From positions 103,733 through 167,732 of the forward strand of contig JAFLCC010000009.1 in NCBI GenBank assembly GCA_017302835.1: 64,000 nt of DNA, given 5' to 3'. This DNA comes from Deltaproteobacteria bacterium. GTDB lineage: Bacteria > Bdellovibrionota > Bdellovibrionia > Bdellovibrionales > Bdellovibrionaceae. A program made the translations under genes and the position numbers. Below, piece after piece: positions 54,864-61,808 of the stretch. Each line of letters begins with the position of its first letter. Position 1 is the stretch's first letter. The notes beneath the pieces are model-generated. The model worked only from the letters and a program-made list of their open reading frames with translations, was not told where the DNA came from and ran no database searches.

Positions 54864-56930
54864 ATGTCATGGTACCAAGGATTAAACCCTGAACAGCAAA
54901 AAGCAGTGGCTCATAATTATGGGCCACTTTTGATTTTAGCTGGTGCGGGTTCTGGGAAGACCACGGTGCTGGTGGCAAGAACGGGTCGATTGATTACTGA
55001 AAAAATTTCGCCAGCAAATGAGATATTGGTATTAACGTTCACAAACAAAGCCGCCAAAGAACTTAAGCACCGAGTTTCGCAAAAGGTAGGTGCCCCTGCC
55101 AAAAAAATATGGGCTGGAACCTTTCACTCGTTTGGTCTTCACCTGATTAAAAAATATCATAAGGAGTTGGGGCTTGATTCACATTTTGGAATTATTGATA
55201 CCTCTGATTCCTTTGCCATTATCAAAGAGCTTCTTAAGGAAAACAAGGTAGTAGGTCGTGATAAGTTTGATTTGGAAAATCTTTACAATTTGATTCAAAA
55301 TATCCGAACTAAAAAAAACAAACAAACAGAAGCTTTTGATGAATATCATGTCATGGCAGAATTGTTAGCGCCTAAATATGAAAAAAGGCTGAATATTTTA
55401 AGTGTTGTTGATTTTGAAAGTTTGTTGTTAAAACCACTAGAGTTATTTGAAAAAAATCCTGAAATTAAACAAATTGTACAAAAACAGTTTTCACAAATTA
55501 TGGTTGACGAGTTTCAAGATACAAATGACGTTCAAATGCGACTGATAAACCACTTGATTAACGACCAAAAAAATATCAGCGTTGTTGGTGATGATGATCA
55601 ATCTATTTATGGTTGGCGTGGAGCGGAAGTGAAAAATATTTTACATTTCCCAAAGGAACATAAAACTTGTGAAGTCATCAAATTAGAAAGAAATTACCGA
55701 TCCATTTCATCTATATTAGATTTTGCTAATGAAGTGATTTCAAAAAATAAATCCCGACATGGAAAAGTTCTCAAAGCTGAAAGTAAAAGAAAAAAAGATC
55801 ATATTCCTGAATTTTTTGTTCTCGAAAATGAAGAAGATGAAAGTGAGTTTATTGGTAATGAAGTTATTAACTTTATTAAGCAAGGTTATGCCCCTTGCGA
55901 TATTGCCATTCTCTATAGGTCAAATTCTCAAGGGGCTTGGATTGAAAGCAGCCTCAGAAGAAATAATGTTGATTACGCTATCAGCGGTGGGTCTTCTATC
56001 TTCGAAAGAAAAGAAATAAAAGATATAATTGCTTTTTTGCGACATTCTTTTTCTGGAAATGACGTCACCATGAAAAGAATTATAAATATTCCATCACGGG
56101 GAATTGGCGAAACAACGATCGAGAAAATGATTGAACATGCAAAGAAAAAAAATATTTCTTTTATTCAGGCGGCCAAAGAGTGGAGCCAACTTAACGTCAC
56201 TCAAAAGTCAGGTGAAAGTTTAGATTTTTTATTTAATTTTTTGGAAAATTTGCCAAACAGAATTTTGGGATTTTCAGACAAAAAAGAGATGAAGTCTCAG
56301 TTAGAATTTGAAAGCTTAACTCGGGAAGCTTTAGTTATCGAAGGGAACACTCCTGGCGAAAGATTTTTGAGCCTCCTTAAAAGTATTGGCTATAAGGAAT
56401 ACTTGTTTAGTCTGTCAGAGGATTTAAAGGTAGGTGATAAACGTTGGGTCTTAGTAGAAATATTTTGTCGAATTATGGATTCTTACCTAAATAAGAGAGA
56501 AGTCTCTGCGGAATCATTGAAGAAATTTATTGAGAGTTTGCTGTTAAGGGAAGATGTGATGGAAGACGAAGCGGAAAAGAAAAAAGTTCAATTAATGACT
56601 TTGCATGCGTCTAAAGGACTTGAGTTTCCCGTCGTCATTCTTTGCGGAATTGAGGAAGATTTGTTACCTCATAAAAATTTAGGCCATGATATTGATGAAG
56701 AAAGAAGATTATTCTATGTGGGAGTCACCCGGGCCCAAGAACATCTCATTCTAACTAAGTGTCAAAATCGTAAAAAAAATGGAGTGATAAAGAAGGTAAG
56801 TACTTCGAGATTTTTATTGGAAGTGAACCCTCAATTGTTTAAAGAGTTTCCCATGGGGGTTCGACCTGTTTTTGGTGAGGAACGAAGTAAGTTGGTAAAT
56901 GATTTTTTAAAATCCCTAGAGCGTGTTTGA
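54864..56930 (+). CDS. superfamily 1A DNA helicase, Rep/PcrA type
   Basis: A 688-residue UvrD-family helicase: LNPEQQKAVAH, Walker A AGAGSGKTTVLVART, FTNKAAKELKHR, VDEFQDTNDVQ, GDDDQSIYGWRGAE, LERNYRS, VQLMTLHASKGLEFP and EERRLFYVGVTRAQEHL. It ends just after the helicase core, at ...VNDFLKSLERV, with no Tudor tail; the Rep protein is similar in this. It should act on stalled forks, repair or replication restart. The final codons and the TGA stop lie inside the left arm of the large palindrome at 56918, so the C-terminal LERV is encoded by repeat sequence. Confidence 0.93.
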   Translation: MSWYQGLNPEQQKAVAHNYGPLLILAGAGSGKTTVLVARTGRLITEKISPANEILVLTFTNKAAKELKHRVSQKVGAPAKKIWAGTFHSFGLHLIKKYHKELGLDSHFGIIDTSDSFAIIKELLKENKVVGRDKFDLENLYNLIQNIRTKKNKQTEAFDEYHVMAELLAPKYEKRLNILSVVDFESLLLKPLELFEKNPEIKQIVQKQFSQIMVDEFQDTNDVQMRLINHLINDQKNISVVGDDDQSIYGWRGAEVKNILHFPKEHKTCEVIKLERNYRSISSILDFANEVISKNKSRHGKVLKAESKRKKDHIPEFFVLENEEDESEFIGNEVINFIKQGYAPCDIAILYRSNSQGAWIESSLRRNNVDYAISGGSSIFERKEIKDIIAFLRHSFSGNDVTMKRIINIPSRGIGETTIEKMIEHAKKKNISFIQAAKEWSQLNVTQKSGESLDFLFNFLENLPNRILGFSDKKEMKSQLEFESLTREALVIEGNTPGERFLSLLKSIGYKEYLFSLSEDLKVGDKRWVLVEIFCRIMDSYLNKREVSAESLKKFIESLLLREDVMEDEAEKKKVQLMTLHASKGLEFPVVILCGIEEDLLPHKNLGHDIDEERRLFYVGVTRAQEHLILTKCQNRKKNGVIKKVSTSRFLLEVNPQLFKEFPMGVRPVFGEERSKLVNDFLKSLERV

Positions 56931-57040
56931 AAAGTCTTAAATCTTTGTTCTCGTCGGTCGGACTCCCTGCGACTTGGCAGTGCCAAGCCTCAGTCGTCTC
57001 CCTCCTGCGGCCTCGATTTAAGACTTTTCAAACACGCTCT
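56918..57040. repeat. large palindromic element with GC-rich core, MITE-like
   Basis: Perfect 26-base inverted arms (56918-56943 and 57015-57040), from AGAGCGTGTTTGAAAAGT to the TTAAATC end and its complement, surround a 71-base GC-rich core. The core holds its own palindrome, CTTGGCA-G-TGCCAAG (56973-56987). The left arm runs into the helicase gene and provides its stop codon. The core is far richer in G and C than the surroundings, suggesting a later insertion or a distinct origin. It encodes nothing. Longest copy of the dispersed family in this window. Confidence 0.85.
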
Positions 57041-57053
57041 TAGAGTTTAAGAA

Positions 57054-57158
57054 ATGGCAGTTCCTCAGGAAGATGCTGTCGCACTCAGTTATTCAACAGC
57101 AATTGTTTACCCTTTTTTGAAATTGAACTATAAACATAGCCAATGGAAGGTTTTATGA
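57054..57158 (+). CDS. possible 34-residue leader peptide upstream of parA
   Basis: An ATG at 57054 opens a 34-codon frame (MAVPQEDAVALSYSTAIV and on) whose TGA overlaps the parA ATG as ATGA. The composition looks coding rather than random, and the overlap would allow translational coupling. The ribosome-binding site is weak (AAGA). It could equally be a non-coding stretch or a remnant. Low confidence. Confidence 0.3.
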   Translation: MAVPQEDAVALSYSTAIVYPFLKLNYKHSQWKVL

Positions 57159-58105
57159 AAAAATCAGTTGTTGAAAAAAAGAACCTGAGTTCAAGATCAT
57201 CCATGAATCTTTCTTTAATCGATCTGAGCGTTTTTCTTAAACAACCTTTGTCTTCCCTTAAAAAGGAAATAACTAATTATTTTCATCTTCAGCAAGTGCC
57301 AGCCTATTTACCTCCAGAGCTGGTCCGGGAGTTTCTAATTCACAATGGTTACAGCTACCCTCATAAAATAATATCCATTCAAATGTTGAAGGGGGGAGTC
57401 GCAAAAACGACGAGTATTTTTAATATAGGAATAAGGGCGGCCATGTATGGAGCTAAGGTTTTATTTGTTGATTTGGATCAACAAGCGAATTTGACTTTTG
57501 CTCTTGGGCACGAGGATGAAAATGTCTCTGTTTGGTTAGATATTTTTGAAAAGAAAAAAACCATTGAAGAGTGTATTTTAACAGTCAACGAAAATATAGA
57601 CTTGATTCCATCGAGTTTAAATAACTCTGTTTTAGAAAGAGTCTTAATTAATTCTAATAGAAATTGGTCTCAGGCTGTTAAAGGACCACTGGATCAAGTT
57701 AAATTAAATTATGATTTGATTCTGATAGATACAGCGCCAGCATTGTCGGCTCTCAATACAGCTGTAACCGTGGCTTCAGATGAAATTATATTACCAGTGA
57801 ATCCAGATAAATTTTCTATTTTAGGTTTTGAAAAAAACAGAACCGAATTAGATGAAATTAAAAAAGATTTCAAGCTAAAATGCGATTATAAGATTTTATT
57901 CACAAAATTTGATGGTAGAGAAAAAATGAGTTCGTTATTTTTAGAACAATTTATTGAAAAATATCCTGAATCCATGATGAAAAATTATGTCCGAATTTCT
58001 TCAGAAGCTAAAAGTACCCTTGGGACAACGAAATCAATTTTTTCTACGAAATCGGCCGTTAAAGAAGATTACGACTTAGTTTCTTTAGAAATTTTAGGGT
58101 TTTAA
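57155..58105 (+). CDS. orphan ParA-family ATPase
   Basis: A ParA/MinD-type ATPase, about 316 residues, with the deviant Walker A KGGVAKTTS, VDLDQQANLT (switch I-type aspartate) and LILIDTAPALSAL (Walker B). An N-terminal region of about 65 residues precedes the ATPase and may bind DNA, as in plasmid ParA proteins. I chose ATG 57155 because GGAAGG lies four bases upstream; an ATG at 57143 has none. The next gene encodes a disordered protein instead of a ParB, and no parS repeats are visible. It could position a protein cluster rather than a plasmid; this is inference. Confidence 0.85.
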   Translation: MKKSVVEKKNLSSRSSMNLSLIDLSVFLKQPLSSLKKEITNYFHLQQVPAYLPPELVREFLIHNGYSYPHKIISIQMLKGGVAKTTSIFNIGIRAAMYGAKVLFVDLDQQANLTFALGHEDENVSVWLDIFEKKKTIEECILTVNENIDLIPSSLNNSVLERVLINSNRNWSQAVKGPLDQVKLNYDLILIDTAPALSALNTAVTVASDEIILPVNPDKFSILGFEKNRTELDEIKKDFKLKCDYKILFTKFDGREKMSSLFLEQFIEKYPESMMKNYVRISSEAKSTLGTTKSIFSTKSAVKEDYDLVSLEILGF

Positions 58106-58139
58106 TATTTGAAGAAGGGCTTAATTCAAAGGAGGCAGC

Positions 58140-58706
58140 ATGCCAACTATAAAGGAATTTGAAATTAATAAGAAAAAGGAACTAATCAAAAAACATCAGA
58201 GGGACGCGACCACAAAAATGGAATCAAGTGGTGATACTTTTGTGGATAATCTAAAAGAGGGAGTAAAAATGCAAGCACACAAAAGAAGACCTAGTAAAGA
58301 GCCTAAGTCAGCTCCTAAACTCAAAACTGAAATTGATTCTGAAGGTATTGCTGTTGAAGACTTAAGAGCTGAGGAGCAAGTAGGAGAGCCGAATTCAGTT
58401 AGTGATTCGATCGATGATTCTTCTGAGTCAGAGGTAAAAGAAAAAGTTAAAGTAGAGTTCCCAGGAAGTTCATTGCTTCGAAGTCAGTTTTCTAAGACCT
58501 TTAACAATATGGATAAAATTGCCACTGATTGGGTACATGATGGTGATTTTGAAGGACTTGAAGTTGGCCATCCGCTTTTGCAAATAGCCGCATCAAAGTC
58601 GTTAAAAAAAGCTAAAGAATTAGAAAAAAAAGCCCAAAATACTCAAGCCTACGCGATGGCAAAAATTGGCTTTGAATATGCAAAATCTAAGCTTTTAAAG
58701 AAATAA
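58140..58706 (+). CDS. acidic, disordered protein downstream of parA
   Basis: A 188-residue, highly charged protein. The first 35 residues are basic, the middle (about 60-115) is acidic and Ser/Glu-rich, and the last about 60 form a helix-turn-helix-like pair of helices ending in AMAKIGFEYAKSKLLKK. No HTH of ParB type and no CTPase motifs. Spacing of 34 bases to the ParA gene, with GGAGGC before the ATG, makes a partner for the ATPase likely. Its final 16 bases, stop codon included, are tandemly duplicated (58688-58719). Confidence 0.7.
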   Translation: MPTIKEFEINKKKELIKKHQRDATTKMESSGDTFVDNLKEGVKMQAHKRRPSKEPKSAPKLKTEIDSEGIAVEDLRAEEQVGEPNSVSDSIDDSSESEVKEKVKVEFPGSSLLRSQFSKTFNNMDKIATDWVHDGDFEGLEVGHPLLQIAASKSLKKAKELEKKAQNTQAYAMAKIGFEYAKSKLLKK

Positions 58707-58719
58707 GCTTTTAAAGAAA
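58688..58719. repeat. tandem duplication of 16 bases across a stop codon
   Basis: TAAGCTTTTAAAGAAA occurs twice in direct tandem followed by TAAAT. The first copy encodes the last residues of the ParA-partner protein; its TAA stop starts the second copy. A recent slippage or duplication event is the simplest reading, leaving the protein unchanged. Confidence 0.8.
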
Positions 58720-58734
58720 TAAATCTATTTTACT

Positions 58735-60042
58735 TTATTTTCTAATCTGTCCAGTACCGTCAACAATCCAGCGTGGAGTAGTGAGGTCTTTTAAGCCTAC
58801 AGGCCCACGGACGTGGAGTTTCTGAGTGCTGATCCCAAGTTCGCCCCCTAGACCAAATTCGAAACCATCTGTAAACCGAGTTGAAGCGTTCCAATACACA
58901 ACGGCGGCATCGACTTCGTCTTGAAAGCGGTGAGCCTTTTTTTCATTTGAAGTGATGATTGCCTCAGAATGGAGAGAGCCATGTTTTTCAATATGTTCGA
59001 TGGCGTCCTCCAGATCCGCAACGACCCGGCAATTGATAATTAAATCAAGGTGTTCAGTGTCCCAGTCTTCTGTAGTAGCTAATTGAATTGAGGCTAACTG
59101 AACATTGGATTTATTTTTTAAAATATTTAGACTTTCTTTATCGACTCGCCATAGAAGCCCAATTGATTTGGTGTGTTCATAAAGTTTTTCTATGAATAAT
59201 GCTGCCAAATCTTTATGAACCAATACCGTTTCAAGAGAGTTGCAGACTCCAGGTCGTTGAGTTTTGGCGTTGGTGACGATGTCGAGAGCCATTTGTAAAT
59301 TAGCTTCATCATCAACATAGGTGTGGCAAAGGCCTCTATCATTTTTGATAATGGGCATAAGGGATTGTTCCTGGACAAACTGGATCAGTTTTTCGCCGCC
59401 TCTGGGTATGACCACATCAATAAGATCAGTGCGTTTTAAAAGACATTCTACCCATTTTCTATCGTAATCTTGAATGCCATAAAAAACGGGGTAGCTTAGG
59501 TTGCAGTTTACTAAAGTTTCTTCCATAATTTTGAAAATAACTTTATTTGAATGCTGTGACTCGGATCCACCTCGTAAAATAATTCCATTACCTGCTTTGA
59601 AAGCTAAGGAAAAACATTCTAAGATCACATTGGGACGGGATTCAAAAATCATAAAAAGAATTCCCAAAGGAGCGCGAATTTTTTTTAATTGAAGTCCATT
59701 TGGAAGAGTTCTTTTTTCAACCAGTTCATGAACAGGATCAGGTTGAAGGGCTACTTGTTTTAGCCCTTCAACTAAAGATGAAATTCGAGATGGTGTCAAA
59801 GTAAGACGATCTCGAAAGGCCTGTGAACTTTCAGCTGATAATTTAGCTAAATCCTTTGAATTCTCACTTAAAATTAAACTAGATTGAGTTAATAAGTTTT
59901 TCGCAAGAGTTAAGAGAACTTCATTCTTCTTTTCAGTGGATAGTTGTCTGAGTTTAAGGGCCGAATTTTTTAAGGCTTCTAGGGCTGTTTCCATTTCTTG
60001 AGGAAGTATCACTTTATTTTTGTTTAACAAGATTTCCTCCAA
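58735..60042 (-). CDS. proA: gamma-glutamyl phosphate reductase
   Basis: NADPH-dependent enzyme of proline synthesis (435 residues, usual about 417) that reduces gamma-glutamyl phosphate to the semialdehyde. The catalytic cysteine is in QRPGVCNSLETVLVHK. Other segments: PLGILFMIFESRPNV, ILRGGSESQHSN, VIPRGGEKLIQFV, and ASTRFTDGFEFGLGGELGIS. It starts 29 bases inside the upstream proB gene, so the two are coupled. Confidence 0.96.
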   Translation of the reverse strand: MEEILLNKNKVILPQEMETALEALKNSALKLRQLSTEKKNEVLLTLAKNLLTQSSLILSENSKDLAKLSAESSQAFRDRLTLTPSRISSLVEGLKQVALQPDPVHELVEKRTLPNGLQLKKIRAPLGILFMIFESRPNVILECFSLAFKAGNGIILRGGSESQHSNKVIFKIMEETLVNCNLSYPVFYGIQDYDRKWVECLLKRTDLIDVVIPRGGEKLIQFVQEQSLMPIIKNDRGLCHTYVDDEANLQMALDIVTNAKTQRPGVCNSLETVLVHKDLAALFIEKLYEHTKSIGLLWRVDKESLNILKNKSNVQLASIQLATTEDWDTEHLDLIINCRVVADLEDAIEHIEKHGSLHSEAIITSNEKKAHRFQDEVDAAVVYWNASTRFTDGFEFGLGGELGISTQKLHVRGPVGLKDLTTPRWIVDGTGQIRK

Positions 60043-60805
60043 TTTGTGTGCCTACAGTTTTTCCATTCGCTATTTCTGTGAGGTTGTGGGGAAGATCTCC
60101 GCGGACCAAGTGAGTGATGATTTTGGACAGTCCGGCTTTTTGTGCTGCGAGAAGTTTTGAGTGCATCCCTCCCGTTCCTCGTTGAGAAAGTTGAGATGTG
60201 GTTTTTCCTTTTACAAGATTCAGATCTTTACTTGTAACTTTTGGCAAATAGGGAATGAGCTTGGCCTTTTGGTTTTTTTTTGGATCCTCATCGAATAACC
60301 CGTCGACATCGGTGAGAATCACCAAAAGTTTGGCTTTCATCATGATGGCCACTTGAGAGGCGAGAGAGTCATTATCTCCGAATTGAATTTCTTCGGTAGC
60401 AACAGCATCATTTTCATTGAGGATCGGAATCACTTTCATTTGGAGAAGTTGATTAAGGGTATTCTGTAAATTTTTTCTTGGAACAGGGTCTTTCATATCA
60501 TTGGCTGTCAAAAGAACTTGAGCCCCCAACATTTGGTTGGCATTTAATGCTAAATTGTATTCTTCCATGACCAAGGGTTGTCCAATAGCGCTAAGGGCTT
60601 GCTTTTCAATAAGACTTCGTTTTGTTTTTTTAAATTTTAACTTATCAGAGGCATGGGCAATGGCTCCTGAGGTTACCCAAATCACATCGATATTTTGATC
60701 TCGCAATTTAAGAACTTGGTTCATCCAAGTACGTATGAGCAAAGGCCCGCCTTCACAAACCATTTGACTACCAGCTTTAATAACCCATCTTTCCTTTTTT
60801 TTCAT
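60014..60805 (-). CDS. proB: glutamate 5-kinase, short form without PUA domain
   Basis: First enzyme of proline synthesis (ATP-dependent). Only 263 residues long: the amino-acid kinase domain is complete (WVIKAGSQMVCEGG, ILNENDAVATEE, GDNDSLASQVAIMMKAKLLVILTDVDGLFDE, RGTGGMHSKLLAAQ), but the C-terminal PUA domain of E. coli ProB (367 residues) is missing. Such forms occur in some bacteria and may differ in feedback inhibition by proline. It ends 29 bases into proA. Divergent from the metallophosphoesterase gene. Confidence 0.92.
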   Translation of the reverse strand: MKKKERWVIKAGSQMVCEGGPLLIRTWMNQVLKLRDQNIDVIWVTSGAIAHASDKLKFKKTKRSLIEKQALSAIGQPLVMEEYNLALNANQMLGAQVLLTANDMKDPVPRKNLQNTLNQLLQMKVIPILNENDAVATEEIQFGDNDSLASQVAIMMKAKLLVILTDVDGLFDEDPKKNQKAKLIPYLPKVTSKDLNLVKGKTTSQLSQRGTGGMHSKLLAAQKAGLSKIITHLVRGDLPHNLTEIANGKTVGTQIGGNLVKQK

Positions 60806-60895
60806 AAAAACTCTCTTTGGGCCTTTAAAAAATAGATTGATATTCTATTCATAACGTCCTTAATTAAGGTTAACTAAATTTAGGAGATTAGCAAT

Positions 60896-61783
60896 ATGCT
60901 TGTTAAATATTTTTTGAGCCTTCAAGTTCTTTTTATCTTTGCAATAACAGCTCAGGGTTTTGAAGCGACCTACTCAAAGACGGCAAATAGTTGGAAATCA
61001 TTTATTCTGCTTGGGGATGCCGGAGTCAAAAATAATACCACTCAGTTGCTGAAACAATCTTTAGCAGTAAACAATTTTAAAGAAATTATTAGTTTAGGAG
61101 ATAATCTTTACAAACCATTTCAATCCTATGAGTATGTTTGGAACGATTGGAAACAAGAAGGCTTTCAATTTCCCTTAGTGGCTATTGGAAATCATCATTC
61201 TAGTTATGATGCGGAAGTAAGTTATTTTAAACTTCCCGGAGAATATTATGCAAAGGAGTTTAATGGCGCTCTATTTGTAGTCCTCAATTCTGATAATAAA
61301 TTAAATGCAGATATTCAAGTAAGATGGCTTGATCAAGTATTATCAAATGCAAAACAAAAAATGATATTTCTCATTTACCATCACCCCTCTGTCACATTGA
61401 ATTCGTATCATGCATGGGAAGATCGGCTTCGGTTTCAAACAGGAGTTCGGTCCTTAATTAAAAAGCACGCTCCTAAAATCACGGCCTTACTAAATGGTCA
61501 TGAGCATTCGACAGCAATTTATCTTTTGGACAATGTTCCCATGGTCCTAAGTGGTGCTTCCTTTGAGCAATTTAAGCCTGTTCTTCCAATCTCTGCAGAT
61601 CCTCTTTTCCAGGTGAGTCTGGGGTGGGGCGCCAAAGAAGGCTTTTGGTGGAGCAAATTGGATTTCAATTCAGAGACAAATGAAGTTTGGATTCACTATC
61701 TTCGTTTTGATAGACAGCCCTTTGAAACTTGCACTATTAGAATTTCACCAAAACCCATTTCCAGAGGCCGAAACTGTCAATAA
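60896..61783 (+). CDS. exported calcineurin-like metallophosphoesterase
   Basis: A 295-residue protein with a signal peptide of about 21 residues, hence periplasmic or secreted. Dimetal phosphoesterase motifs run in order: LLGDAG (Asp41), LGDNLY (Asp69), GNHHS (Asn99-His100), LIYHHP, and NGHEHS. This pattern suits purple-acid-phosphatase-like and related phosphohydrolases. Substrate not known: a nucleotide, phospholipid or phosphoester is possible. Divergent from proB, about 90 bases apart. Confidence 0.87.
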   Translation: MLVKYFLSLQVLFIFAITAQGFEATYSKTANSWKSFILLGDAGVKNNTTQLLKQSLAVNNFKEIISLGDNLYKPFQSYEYVWNDWKQEGFQFPLVAIGNHHSSYDAEVSYFKLPGEYYAKEFNGALFVVLNSDNKLNADIQVRWLDQVLSNAKQKMIFLIYHHPSVTLNSYHAWEDRLRFQTGVRSLIKKHAPKITALLNGHEHSTAIYLLDNVPMVLSGASFEQFKPVLPISADPLFQVSLGWGAKEGFWWSKLDFNSETNEVWIHYLRFDRQPFETCTIRISPKPISRGRNCQ

Positions 61784-61784
61784 A

Positions 61785-61799
61785 GATCTAAATTAGATC
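61785..61799. terminator. small palindrome between convergent genes, weak terminator candidate
   Basis: GATCTAA-A-TTAGATC, a perfect 7-base stem with a one-base centre, lies just after the metallophosphoesterase stop. It is followed by seven A, giving T on the minus strand only on the far side. The AT-rich stem is weak, so this is a modest candidate. Confidence 0.35.
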
Positions 61800-61808
61800 A
61801 AAAAAATC

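Noticed and set aside
18785..57040. The recurring palindromes as a CRISPR array
   Set aside because: Copies are kilobases apart, not regularly spaced, and no cas genes are in the window.
56931..57054. The large palindrome as an insertion sequence with a transposase
   Set aside because: The core is only 71 bases and codes for nothing; at most it is a non-autonomous element.
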